From contig NC_060019.1 in the NCBI RefSeq assembly GCF_021134715.1, positions 2,666,001 to 2,730,000 on the forward strand: a stretch of DNA of 64,000 nt, read 5' to 3'. The translations under genes were made by a program, and so were the position numbers. The DNA comes from Daphnia pulex (lineage: Eukaryota; Arthropoda; Branchiopoda; Diplostraca; Daphniidae). Below, in pieces: positions 32,391 through 44,149 of this stretch. How positions within the stretch are numbered: position 1 is the stretch's first letter; the number at the start of each line of letters is the position of its first letter. The notes beneath the pieces are model-generated. The model was given only the letters and a program-made list of their open reading frames with translations, was not told where the DNA came from and made no database searches.

Positions 32391-33052
32391 GTTAACAATC
32401 CACTTGTTATTTTTCAACAAATATTGCGTAGTGAGAAGTTGTAAATGCAGCAACTAGCCCATAAAAAGATAACGTGCAAAACGGATAGTAACCAGTAGGC
32501 CTAACCGTCAACAGTACAGGAACAAGTACAGGAAGCGATTTCCGTTTAAAAACAAGAAAGAAATTTTCATAGAAGGTCCCAGTTGGGAAAACCACTTCCA
32601 ATTAAACCAAAATTGAGAAGACAACTGCGATATACACACCCGACGCGCATCAGTCACAAAACTTTACCATAATAAAAAAGTAAAAAATAAACAATCGTAA
32701 TGGTAACGTTCAAATAAGTGAATTCCACTTAATTGTTCAAGGCTGTTCTCTGAATCACTTAGTCTTTCCTTGAATAACCTTGGCTTAAGCCGCACAAATG
32801 ATGGTTACTGCCTTTCTTGTTTACTCTTTTCAGCCAAAACTTTCAAAATTGATCCATAGTTCTTTTTGTAAGGTTGCATCTATTTTGCTCTTGTCGTTTT
32901 TAATTCTCCGTAATTCTCTTTCTCTCATTGCGTCACATACTGTAAGTGTTGTATAGTGGCGATTGCGCTTAGTGTCGCACTCTTCGCCGAGTTTTTGTGC
33001 AATCATACAAAGGTCGTGACAATTTGATAAAAAGGTGAAACTGTCCAACTTA

Positions 33053-34555
33053 ATGGTGGAGCTACATTCAAGCATGGAGAAAATCAACAACATGTTACGC
33101 CAAGGTGTCGATATCAACTGCGTAAATAAAGAAGGGTTGACGCCACTTCTCCAACTGATAAAGAATGGCCATTCCAGGAAAGATTTGATGGAAGTTATTC
33201 GAATCTTGTTGTATCAAGAAAGAATAGACGTGAATTGTAAGGATCAAGAAGGATGGAATGCCCTGTTTTATGTGTGTCGGCTCTATCACCAGAAGAACCT
33301 GGTCGACATCGTCAGATTGTTGATACATCACGGAATCGACGTTACCTGGAAAAATCAATTACGCCAAAATGCCTTATTGATACTGTGCCTGCATTACCCA
33401 CAAGAAAACTTGATAGATATTGTCCGTCTTTTAATTGACAACGGCATTGATATTCACTGGCAGGACAAGGACGAATGGAATGCCCTAATGTTTTTATGCA
33501 CCAATTATTCCGGTGATAATTTGATTGATTTAGTTCGACTCCTTATTGGAAAAGGAATCGATGTTAACTGCAGAACACAAGTAGGATGGAATGCCCTACA
33601 TTGCTTGTGTAAAAATTACCAGAATAATAACTTAATTGGTATTGTTCGACTCCTGATTGAGGCCGGAATCGATATCAACAGCAGAAACAATGACGGCTGG
33701 AATGCTCAACATTGCTTATGTAAAAACTACAAGAATGTTAACTTAATTGAAATTGCTCGAATTTTGATTAGAAACGAAATCGATGTTAACTGCAGAACCC
33801 AAGACGGATGGAACGCCCTCCATATTTTATGTGGAAGTTACACAGGAAAAAATCTGATTAACGTAGTTCAACTTTTTATCGACAATAGGATCGACGTCAA
33901 TTGCAGAACAAAAGACGGGTGGAATGCTTTACATAGCTTGTGTAAAAGATATAAGAATATTAACTTAATCGATGTTGTCAGACTTTTGATTAAGGCCAGA
34001 ATTGATATCAACTGCGTCAATCACGACGGATGGAACGCCCTCCAAATTCTATGTGGAAATTACGAAGAAGAAAATCTGATTAACGTAGTTCAGCTTTTCA
34101 TCGACAATGGGATCGACGTCAAATGCAGAACCAAAGACGGATGGAATGCTCTTCATGGCTTGTGTAAAAATTACAAGAATATTAACATCATTGATTTAAT
34201 TCGGCTTCTGATTAAGGCTGGAATTGATATCAACTGCAGAAACCAACGCGGATGGAACGCCCTCCATATTTTGTGTGCAAATTACGCGAAAGAAAATCTG
34301 ACTGACGTAGTTCAGTTTTTTATCGACAACGGAAAAATCTACGGACATAGCGGCTGGAATGCTCTTCTTATTCTGTGTAGGTACAATTCAAGCATCAAAC
34401 TTATCGACACACTGCGACTGTTGATTCGAGCTGGGATTGACGTGAATTGCCAGTCAAAAGCACCCAGTCCTCAATTTCTTATTCGACAAAATTACAAACA
34501 AGAAAACATGGAAGAAATTATTGCGCTTCTTAACAAAAGGAGTTTACCGATGTAA
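33053..34555 (+). CDS. Ankyrin-repeat protein, tandem copy 2
   Basis: Single-exon frame of 500 residues from ATG 33,053 (MVELHSSMEKINNMLRQ). It is the longest of the three paralogues, with about twelve repeats and a C-terminal cap. It has the same architecture as copy 1 but carries the extra WQDKDEWNALMFLC repeat shared with copy 3. One repeat has Ser for the usual Cys (INSRNNDGW). The second last repeat has lost five residues (DNGKIYG against DNGIKINGKIYG in the others). The final repeats are almost identical in all copies, which suggests recent exchange or purifying constraint there. No other domain is present. Function unknown beyond protein binding. Confidence 0.88.
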   Translation: MVELHSSMEKINNMLRQGVDINCVNKEGLTPLLQLIKNGHSRKDLMEVIRILLYQERIDVNCKDQEGWNALFYVCRLYHQKNLVDIVRLLIHHGIDVTWKNQLRQNALLILCLHYPQENLIDIVRLLIDNGIDIHWQDKDEWNALMFLCTNYSGDNLIDLVRLLIGKGIDVNCRTQVGWNALHCLCKNYQNNNLIGIVRLLIEAGIDINSRNNDGWNAQHCLCKNYKNVNLIEIARILIRNEIDVNCRTQDGWNALHILCGSYTGKNLINVVQLFIDNRIDVNCRTKDGWNALHSLCKRYKNINLIDVVRLLIKARIDINCVNHDGWNALQILCGNYEEENLINVVQLFIDNGIDVKCRTKDGWNALHGLCKNYKNINIIDLIRLLIKAGIDINCRNQRGWNALHILCANYAKENLTDVVQFFIDNGKIYGHSGWNALLILCRYNSSIKLIDTLRLLIRAGIDVNCQSKAPSPQFLIRQNYKQENMEEIIALLNKRSLPM

Positions 34556-37540
34556 AATCATATTGTTTGAGCGCGTTTGTTAAATCTGCAGTCTAAAGTA
34601 CATTTGCGGTTCCAACCGGAAAACAATTAATTCTTTTGTCAAGAGAAAAATCCCTTTGTTATTTCTTGCATAATGTAATCCCGCTATTAATGCAGAGAAC
34701 TTTTAAGCATCGCTTTGAGAATCAGATAGAATATTAAGAAGAATATTAAACCAACCAAACAAATGCGAAACGTTTAAATCAATTCATTAACAATCCCACT
34801 ATTTTATGGATGATCCGTATGCGATGTCAGCGTGACGGTATAATAAGTCCCTTTATGTTCTCTTAACTTCGGTCTGTCATAAGTCGTGGGAGCGGACCCG
34901 GTTTCTGGAACATCTAGCTTCCGTCACTTCTATGTTTGTACTTGAATTCCCTCAGGGACAGCAGAGGAAAACATCCTTAGCCTGGAACTCTTGCACTAAA
35001 CTTGAATCCTATCAATCTGTCGTTTTCATTATAGAGTATTGCCGTATTGGGGTAAAGAAAGTGCAGGGAGGAGTGCGGAGTATACCAGAACGTAACGAAA
35101 CAGGGGACATCCGCATGCTCATCTTTTGCGCATGTTAATTTAGAACAGGGGACAGAGGAAAGGGAATACTACAAGTAATAACAGTTTAGCCAAGTGCTGT
35201 TGGCGGTGCTGTACGCTCAAACGCTGAATCAAGGCTAAGCAATGCACTACAATTCAGAAATATAGAAAATCCCCGAATTATTGCACCTACCATTTTGAGG
35301 TAAATGTATTCGCGGCTAATCAGCAACAACCCATTTGCCCCATGCGACACATTGGGCTAACACTAGGTAACACTTAATTTGTAGTTGGAAAACGAGCAGA
35401 TATACTTTAGTAGTTTTATTCTTTTATTTGCGACTTAAAAAGATCAATAAATTTTGTACAAATGTTTGCATTTGAAACGCCAAGAAGGGAATGCTTTGCC
35501 CACTGAAAAATGTGCTTATTAACAGTACCCCTTATGGTAAAAAAAAATAATTAAATTTATATTTCCACAGCGCAAATTATTAAAACAATAAAACCATAAA
35601 AAAAATTTTAATTAAACAAATGTTTCGCATGAGGAAGGATTTGAAGAAAAAAAAATTTAATTTGGGAATTAGATGAGACTCGATGGACAAGCTAACGCAT
35701 TCCATTATTTACACAAGAGAAAAGAAAATACTAGGAAAGGATTTACAAGATGAAATCAATTCGATTTATTTCCTTGTTGTGAGACAAAAGGAAAAAAAAA
35801 AAAAAACTCGAGGCTAGATTCACTAAGACTCGTGTCGATTTTAGAATTACTACGCCTCATCCTGGAAAAACCAGTTCAGGAACAATTAACCTCGCAATTA
35901 ACTCAACTCAGGCAGACGCTTTAATCCCTGGTTCCTTTAATCCAATACCGGACCATTGACCCCTTCATGCGGAAGATTAAATTCTTACGTAAAAGCAAAA
36001 CAGATGAAAGGCAGGAGGTTCAATGTGTTCTGGCGACGACCATCGGCAAATTTTAAAAGGCTAACGGCTAGACATGTAGTAATTTAAAATAGAAGAAAAA
36101 AGAAAAAGACAGAAAACCGCACCAGGTGCTAAGAAATGAAGAAATCAAACTAATTGACTGAACGAACTGACATAACGGAACGAAAGAAGGTGATCCCACC
36201 CCGCAACATCATCTTAAATGTCTTTCCTAATGACATCCACTCCCTCTTTAATGCAGTGCAAATAAAAACATTCCAATGGTCTCAATACTGTATATAACTA
36301 ACTTAAAAGCATATATGAATGCTGGCTTACCCTAATCTTCAACATTCTTTTGGCATTTTATGAGCGCATCGTTTGCTGTTTATCTGCAGAATCGAGTTCG
36401 CGGTTGCTGGCTATCCAGGAAAAGAAGCCAGTGTTCTTCTGGGAAGCATCTCCCGAGGCCACAATCTAAATTAAAAACAGAAGGAGTTAAGAATACGACT
36501 TTAGTAGTAAATGACAAACTGTCCACATGTTTGTCAAACACAAATTTAGCCCCGCCCACATAAAACTCGATTAACTGTCGTCGCCAACACATTCATAATC
36601 TTATTCCGAAAGAATTAAAATAATTTGTCTAACTTATAGCGCGAAAACCATCCAGTAATGGACTGATGGGACATAAAGTCCCATGGACCACTGGTGCGGG
36701 CCAATGAGCCCTGAAAATCATGTCGACATTATCAAGATATTAAGATATAAAATAATTTACATGGTGTGTGAAAGCCATACCGGTAATGTACATGACTGAA
36801 CATGAATGGAGCAGAATGAAGCAGATCATTCAGAGGACCAGTGGAACACACTATACACACATGTTCGGCTTAATGAGGTGCACAATTCAGTGGAACCTGG
36901 AAATTGTAACTGAAAAGTGTAGTAACAATACTGGTAGAGGAATAACTCACTTGGTAGGTAGGAGATGAGGAAAGACGAGAAGTGATGGAATGAGGAGTGG
37001 GTTGAAGAGTAGAGGTGCACTTTCCAGAGTTAGGTCAACAGCAGTAATTAACATACCCCAATAGCATATGGTACAAATCTTCACCTATAAAGCAAAAAAA
37101 GGGTAAACAAATACAATCATCCACTATTTTACGGCTATTTTTTTTTAAGAAATTCAACCTAAGAGCAAATATGCAAGACCTTTTCGATGCACTCCAGTAG
37201 AACGTGTTATTTAAAAACAATCTGAATGCACGTGTAAAATCTAATCAAGCATCACTTTATAGTTCTTACTTACATTGGGCAAATGTCCTACTTATTGTAG
37301 TTACTACTCACATTTTGCAACCATCTTGGTGTACCTATTAGCCTCCCCACTTTGCCATTTTCCAGCCCCACTTTTGACAGCGTCCGAGTAAGGACAGAGG
37401 CAGAGTGATAGACTTACTTCCGAAATATTGTGAGAAACCATGCGTTATTACATTGAAAACCTGTTGAAAAAAACAACAATAACAAGATTACAACTTTTAC
37501 AAGAAAAAACAGTGCAGTCGACGGAAGAAATGAAGTAATA
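34556..37540. other. Spacer between ankyrin genes 2 and 3
   Basis: Homologous to 39,417-42,090 after copy 3, with shared blocks such as CTTCATGCGGAAGA, GAAAGGCAGGAGGTTCAA and GCGGGCCAATGAGCCCT in the same order. It is therefore part of the duplicated unit. No supported gene was found; short frames such as 36,360-36,563 are not conserved as frames. Confidence 0.65.
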
Positions 37541-38180
37541 AGGCTATTAGATTCGCGAACATATTTTCACGTTTTACGTCAGGTTCATCGCATACTTCCG
37601 GTATTTTTTGTTAAGTTTGCGCAAATCTACAAAGTTTTATTGTTGAGATGACATGAGTCATGAGAAGAACTTCACTTGAGTGTGAAAAATGATTCATATT
37701 TCGACGAAAAGGAAAATACAGTGAACACATATGGTAATCACTTGTTAATTTTCAACAAATATTGCGTAGTGAGAAGTTGTAAATGCAGCAACTAGCCCAT
37801 AAAAAGATAACGTGCAAACCGGATAGTGACCACGTCAACAGTACAGGATGCGATACCCGTTTAAAGACAGAAATTTTCATGTAAAAGGTCCCAGTTGGGA
37901 AAAAAACTTCCATTGAAACGAATATCGAGGAGACAACTGTCACACATCAGGTAAAAATTCAAATTAAGCATAATACAAAAAAAGCATTATTTAACATTTG
38001 TAATAGCTAGTGACGCAAAACACGCAACATAAGGGAATTCTACGTTTTGTTCAACTTTGTTAAGAATTGATCCAGAGTTATTTTTAGTTAGGTTGTATCT
38101 AGCTAATCTGCTCTTGTCGTGTTTAATCTCTTTCTCTCATTGCGTCATATGTGTAAGAGTTGTAATGGCGATTACGCTTA
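37541..38180 (+). repeat. Conserved upstream region of ankyrin gene 3
   Basis: Matches 32,150-33,030 upstream of gene 2 (for example CATCGCATACTTCCGGTAT, TATTGCGTAGTGAGAAGTTG and GGTCCCAGTTGGGAA) and more distantly 28,280-28,720 upstream of gene 1. The repeated TTGCGTAGTGAGAAGTTGTA block may include shared promoter sequence, but no TATA box could be fixed. Confidence 0.65.
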
Positions 38181-39416
38181 ATGTCCGACGATTTGATTAA
38201 GGTTCAACTGTTCAAGTTAATGGCGGAGCCACTTTCAAGTATGGATGAAATCAACGACGTGTTACGCCAAGGTGTCGATATCAATTGCGTAAATGAAGAA
38301 GGGTTGACGCCACTTCTCCAACTGACAAAGAGAGGCCATTCAAGGAAAGATTTGATGGATGCGATCCGACTCTTGTTGAATCAAGAAGGAATAGACGTGA
38401 ATTGCAAGGATCAAGAAGGGTGGAATGCCCTGTTTTATTTGTGTCGGCTCTATCACCAGAAGAACCTCGTCGACATAGTCAGGTTATTAATACAACACGG
38501 AATCGACGTTACCTGGAAAAATCAATTACGCCAAAATGCCTTATTGATACTGTGCCTGCATTACCCACAAGAGAACTTGATAGATATCGTCCGTCTTTTA
38601 ATTGACAACGGCATTGATATTCACTGGCAGGACAAGGACGAATGGAATGCCCTAATCTTTTTATGCACCAATTATTCCGGTGAAAATTTGATTGATTTAG
38701 TTCAACTCCTTATTGGAAACGGAATCGATGTTAACTGCAGAACACAAGTCGGATGGAATGCCCTACATTGCTTGTGTAAAAATTACAGGAATAATAACTT
38801 AATTGGTATTGTTCGACTTTTGATTGAGGCCGGAATCGATATCAACTGCGTCAACCACGGCGGATGGAACGCCCTCCAAATTCTATGTGGAAATTACGCA
38901 GAAGAAAATCTGATTAACGCCGTTCAACTTTTTATCGATAATGGGATCGACGTCAATTGCAGAACCAAAGACGGATGGAATGCTCTCCATGGCTTGTGTA
39001 AAAATTACAAGAATTTCAACATCATTGATTTAATTCGGCTTCTAATTGGGGCTGGAATTGATATCAACTGCAGAAACCAACGCGGATGGAACGCCCTCCA
39101 TATTTTGTGCGCAAATTACGCGGAAGAAAATCTGACTGAAGTAGTTCAGTTTTTTATCGACAACGGAATCAAAATCAACGGAAAAATCTACGGACATAGC
39201 GGCTGGAATGCTCTTCATATTCTGTGTAGGCACAATTCAGGCATCAAACTGATCGACACACTGCGACTGTTGATTCGAGCTGGGATTGACGTGAATTGCC
39301 AGTCAAAAGCACCCAGTCCTCAATTACTTATTCGACAAAATTACAAACAAGAAAACATGGAAGAAATTATTGCGCTTCTTAACAAAAAAGTTAACCGATG
39401 TAAAATCTCATTTTAA
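38181..39416 (+). CDS. Ankyrin-repeat protein, tandem copy 3
   Basis: Single-exon frame of 411 residues from ATG 38,181 (MSDDLIKVQLFKLMAEPLSS). This ATG lies 13 codons upstream of the ATG used by copies 1 and 2. In copies 1 and 2 the corresponding ATG is absent, so the N-terminus differs. It is the shortest paralogue, with about nine repeats and a cap, lacking two to three central repeats. The C-terminus runs on to NKKVNRCKISF because of small changes in the last codons. The other features are those of copy 1: 37-residue repeats with GWNAL and NLID motifs and a Cys at the repeat start. It is likely an intact protein-binding scaffold of unknown role. Confidence 0.88.
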   Translation: MSDDLIKVQLFKLMAEPLSSMDEINDVLRQGVDINCVNEEGLTPLLQLTKRGHSRKDLMDAIRLLLNQEGIDVNCKDQEGWNALFYLCRLYHQKNLVDIVRLLIQHGIDVTWKNQLRQNALLILCLHYPQENLIDIVRLLIDNGIDIHWQDKDEWNALIFLCTNYSGENLIDLVQLLIGNGIDVNCRTQVGWNALHCLCKNYRNNNLIGIVRLLIEAGIDINCVNHGGWNALQILCGNYAEENLINAVQLFIDNGIDVNCRTKDGWNALHGLCKNYKNFNIIDLIRLLIGAGIDINCRNQRGWNALHILCANYAEENLTEVVQFFIDNGIKINGKIYGHSGWNALHILCRHNSGIKLIDTLRLLIRAGIDVNCQSKAPSPQLLIRQNYKQENMEEIIALLNKKVNRCKISF

Positions 39417-42090
39417 CAATTCTTTTAACCTGCAGTCTACACAATTTTGCCAACAGGAAAAAGAAAAAATCTCTTTTGTGTGCAAGAGAAAAAATCTTTC
39501 TTATTCCTTGCCTGTCATATCCCGCTATTAATGCATAGAATTGCTTTGAGTATGAAAATAGAATACAGAGTATAATCCAACAAAACAACTGTGAAAGGTT
39601 AAAATCAATTCATTAACATACCCATGTAATTTTATTGATGTCCGTATGCGATGTCACCGTGTGACGGTAAATCTCATTATGTTCACGTATTATTTCGGTA
39701 ATAGTCTTGATTCCGGAAGCGGACCTGGCCTCTGGAACAGCTAGCTTCGGTCGCTTCCGTTGGTCCTTGAATTCCCTCAGGAACAGCAGAGAATCCTTGG
39801 CCTGGAAATTAAAATTTAATATATCAATTTTTCGTTTTCAAGTTGTTGTGTATTGGGACAAGGAAAGTTCAGGGAGTATACCGAGACGTAGCGGGTCAGG
39901 GAAATTTGCATGCACATCTTTTGCGCATGTTAATTTAGAACATTGGACAGAGGAAAGGGAATAAGTACTACAAGTAATTAACCGTTAAACCGCAAGTGCT
40001 GTCAGCGGTGCCTTACGCTCAACTCGCCAACGGCTCGCCAATAATATCTGGCATGATACGATTGAGCAAATACGAAACGAGAAATTCCCGGAAATTTCCC
40101 GAATTGTTTCACCATCTTCTGCCATTTCGAGTCAAATGAAGAATCGCGGCTAATCAGCGAAAACCAACTTGCCCCATATGACACACGACGACACATTGGA
40201 TTGACACTATTTGCAAATATTTGAAGGGAATGTCTCAATTTCCTGAGTTATCAATGAACAGTTATAACGGGGCTTGTTTTAGAACAATTTAGGCGGTTTG
40301 ATTAAGTAAATAGCCCGTAAATAGCAGAAATAATCGAAAAAAGACCAACGGGGACAGAATGCTAATGAGGTCGAAAGCAATGCTCAGCTATGCTACCAAC
40401 TATGAACCCCCAAAATTAAAGTACACACAACAAGCACACTCCACCGATGTAAGAGTCGTTTTCTAATTTTCTCATTCTTTCATTCTACATTTGAAAACGC
40501 TATCTTAATAATAAACTTGATATGGCCATTATTTTACTACTTTCTAGATGGCAAATGAGCAGATATGGAGAGTTAAAAAATCAACCTATCAATAGCCGCT
40601 TGGTTTTAATACTCATAAAATAACAAGGCCTGACGTCTACATTTCCTTCATGCGGAAGACTAAGCAAAACACAGATGAAAGGCAGGAGGTTCAACGTGTT
40701 AATCTCGTGACGACCATCGACAAATTTTAAAATGCTAACGACTAGACAATAGACATGTAGTCGGTTTCTTCAAAGGAACGATAGAAAACAGCAACAGGTG
40801 ATGTTAAAAAATAAAGAAGTCAAAATAACAGACCGAATTTTCGAATTTCTTTTGGGCAACACCTTAGCCATAATCTAAAATTTAAAAAAGAGGGCTTAAG
40901 AATATTACTTTAATAACATTACGACAATTTCCATCATGCTTGTAAACACAAATTAAGACCACATTACTCGATTAACTGGCATCGCCAACTATTTAAATTT
41001 AAATCAACATCAATCGAAAGAATAAATATTTATTCCCATAGCGTGAAATCCATCCGATGATGGACTGATGGGACATAACGATACACGTTCCGCTGGTGCG
41101 GGCCAATGAGCCCTCATAATCATGTCGACATTATCAAAATTTTAGGGGAAATTTTGGTTCAAAAGTTTTTAGGCGTAAAATTGCGATTTACCATATCCAG
41201 AGTCTTCCATCAATTCTTCAAACAGACTGCGTCTAGCCACCGGTTGATCTTCGATCACGAGTATTTCAGGAACAAAGTCCAACCACCAGACAACACCGAT
41301 GAAGCGTCAGCACTGGCGTAAGTGTTGGCTGCCAATCTTGTGTCTACTCCTATTACGTCTTTTCAATAAAATAAAATTAGAAGAGAAAGAAATTTGCTCA
41401 CACATTCGCCTGTTCAAACGTGAGCAACATCTTCACGCGATGGGTGAATAGGCCTAAGCCATAACGTATTTATCTACATGACTTAACATGAATGAAGCAG
41501 AATGACGAAGCACATCATTATTGAGAGAACCAGTGGGACATGTTATACAAACATTATTGGCTTATGAGCTGCATAATTTAGTGGCACCAGGAAATTGTTA
41601 CTGAAAAGTGCAGTAACAATATTATAAGAGGAACTCACTTAGTAGGTAGGCCTATGGAGATGAGGAAAGACGAGAAGTGATGGAATGAGGAGTGGGTTGA
41701 AGAGTAGAGGTGCACTTCCCAGAGTTAGGACAACAGCAGTTTACGTAATACACCCCAATAGCATATGATACAAATCTTCACCTGTAAAGGCAGAAAAACG
41801 AACAAATACAATCATCCACTATTTTCATTTTCACCTAATAAGAGCAAATATGCAAGACCTTTTCGATGCATTCCAGTAGAACGTAGTACTAAAAATCAAT
41901 CTGAATGCACATGTTAAGTCTATTCAAGCATCACTTTAGAGTTCTTACTTATTTTATACTTATTGTAGTTACAACTCACATTTTGCAACTATCTTCGTGT
42001 ACCTAGCCTCCTTGTACTTGTGTACTTTGCCATTTTCCAGCCACACTTTTGACAGCAGCCGAATGTGGAGCATAGTGTGGACAGCGGCCA
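39417..42090. repeat. Downstream part of ankyrin duplication unit 3
   Basis: Collinear, diverged copy of 34,556-37,440. The homology ends near 42,070, which marks the right border of the tandem cluster. No gene was found. Confidence 0.65.
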
Positions 42091-42265
42091 TTGTTTTCAT
42101 TCGTGTATTGTTTCCAATTTGCTGATTGAGTGGAAAATTTTTTAAATTACATTTTCATTTATTTTTATTTCTTCATATGTTTACAATTCAATCAACCTTT
42201 TTACATTGGGTGTTAGTTGTTAATACTTTATTTGTCATCAAAGTGATCAAACCAAATATCCAATT

Positions 42266-44069
42266 TCAATCATCTTTTTTGTGCAATCCAATCATCATAT
42301 CTTTCCAACGGTATAATGCGGAGCAAAAAAGACAAAGACGGTAGATCACGTAGATCATGGAAAAAGTGAAAATAAAGAAAATGCACATCACATCTAGCAA
42401 GGCTCGTTGGGGTAGCATAAGATCCCTGGATGCATTCCGTAAATGTGGCGCGCCCTGGTGACGGATGACGTATTCTATCCAGTAAATGGCTCGGTCCATT
42501 GGTTTATCAATCTGGTCTTGCATCAGTGCAGACACATGCTGCATTCTCTTGGCATACCTTTACACACGGAAAACAGATTCGTAATATTTTTTAAATTCAT
42601 TTGTGCCAAACGAAATAGCTCTGCTTAAATCGATACAAACCTCGGATTAGTCAGAATAGCTTGGATGGCATTGTAAAGTATTTCCTCGGTTAATTCGTCC
42701 CAGCACAGACGAATGGCGTACCCATCGTCTTCGGCTTTTTGGGCGTTGATCGGCTGGTCAGCCCAGACAGGCAAAAAGATGGCAGGAACACCGTTAAAGA
42801 TGGTCTCCTGTTTACTGAGGAGTCCGCCATGCGAGATGAAAAGTCGAGCATTTCGATGGCTCAACAATTCCTTCTGCGGCAACCAAGAAATGGTTTTGAC
42901 GTTGGACGGGATCAATTCTTCACTTTCTCCTAATTTGCTTTGGTCCTCCCATTTCCACACGACTCGTTGGGGCAGTCGGGCAAAAACGGACAAAAATAAA
43001 CGACGGAAATCTTTCGGGAGACCGTCGCCTCTCAACATTGAGCCAAAACTGACTATGATGAATCCAGCGTCACCGGAACCGTCGAGAAACGAGACCAAGT
43101 CCTGTAAATGTACAAACAAGGAATATGTACGTTAGAGAAAGTAGTCAAGTGTAAACACAAAAAAAAGGAAAGGTGTGTTTGGCACATAACCTTAGGTAGT
43201 CTTTTGAGCTTGCCACCCAAGTGCAATCCACCGACTTCTACGACGGCCGATGAAGTTGGAAGCTGGAAATTAATGCTGAAATGTGTGTTGGTCATTAAAA
43301 GACTCAAGCGACGACTTTGAATGTCCAAGATGGGCGTTAAGTTGTGTTTGCCTAACACTCGTGACGCGACACGATCTATCGTGGGCAGGATGTGCCAATT
43401 GTAAATGAAGAGTCCACCCAAGCCGGTCACTACGTTGAACGTTCGCTGCCATAAATCCATCTTGTCTCTTGTTCCGGAAGGATTTGGGAAGTGATCCATG
43501 GCCAGTGGTGAGCCGATGGCGTACAGAAGCCACGGAGTGGGAGGAAAACAGTTCAGGTAAATAAATGGCACATCAAAGACTTCGGCCAACAGTAAAGTGC
43601 AATCGTTGGAAAACCCGTCGAGGATTATGAGATCGTATCGCTCCTTCGAGTTCATTAGCCAATGAAAAACGGGATCCTCATAGATGGCCTTGCAATATTT
43701 CTCAAGTGTGCCCGGCATTCTGAATAGGAGACGAAATGGGCTGTCACGATCGTTGAAGTCGATTTCATGTTGGCTGTTGAGCCTCACCAAATTCGGAGAA
43801 GTTAAAAGTCGCAAATTGGAGCTATTGGCTACAGTCGTCTGATTGCTTTTCATCACCCAACTCGATTTGTCGGATTTGTCTGATGGCAATAATCCGTTCC
43901 AGTAAGTCACAAAGTGGCCACGATCGGCCAGTTGAGCCACCAGCGGTTCAAATACATTGCTGTGGCTGGGCGTAGTGATGGGCGTTAGGACGAGAATATT
44001 GTGGGCCGCACCGGAGCAGATAATTGTTAACACAAGTAAAATACATTCGGCAATACCTGGGACGAACAT
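42266..44069 (-). CDS. UDP-glycosyltransferase (UGT)
   Basis: Transfers a sugar from a UDP-sugar to small lipophilic molecules in the ER, as in detoxification. Three exons (44,069-43,191; 43,101-42,641; 42,557-42,266) with 89- and 83-nt GT-AG introns give 543 residues, the usual UGT length. The start is the ATG before a signal peptide (MFVPGIAECILLVLTIICSG). The N-terminal half is the variable acceptor domain. The C-terminal donor domain has FGSM, WLPQKELLSHRNARLFISHG and VPAIFLPVWADQPINAQ, the UGT signature region with its HGG and the DQ that binds the sugar. Near the C-terminus a membrane anchor (LLDVMCIFFIFTFSMIYVIY) is followed by a short tail ending KKDD, a dilysine ER-retrieval signal. 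All key motifs are kept. It looks intact, and the subfamily was not assigned. Confidence 0.95.
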
Positions 44070-44099
44070 TTTGTGTGTGTGTGTGTGTTTGTGTGTGTT
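44068..44099. repeat. (GT)n microsatellite at the UGT start
   Basis: TGTGTGTGTGTGTG-type tract directly upstream of the UGT start codon (CACACA on the coding strand). It lies in the probable 5' untranslated region. The open frame through it is not coding. Confidence 0.8.
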
Positions 44100-44149
44100 C
44101 AGAAAAACTTTGATTGCGCTTATAGTTTCACCGTGGAGATCCTGCAAGC

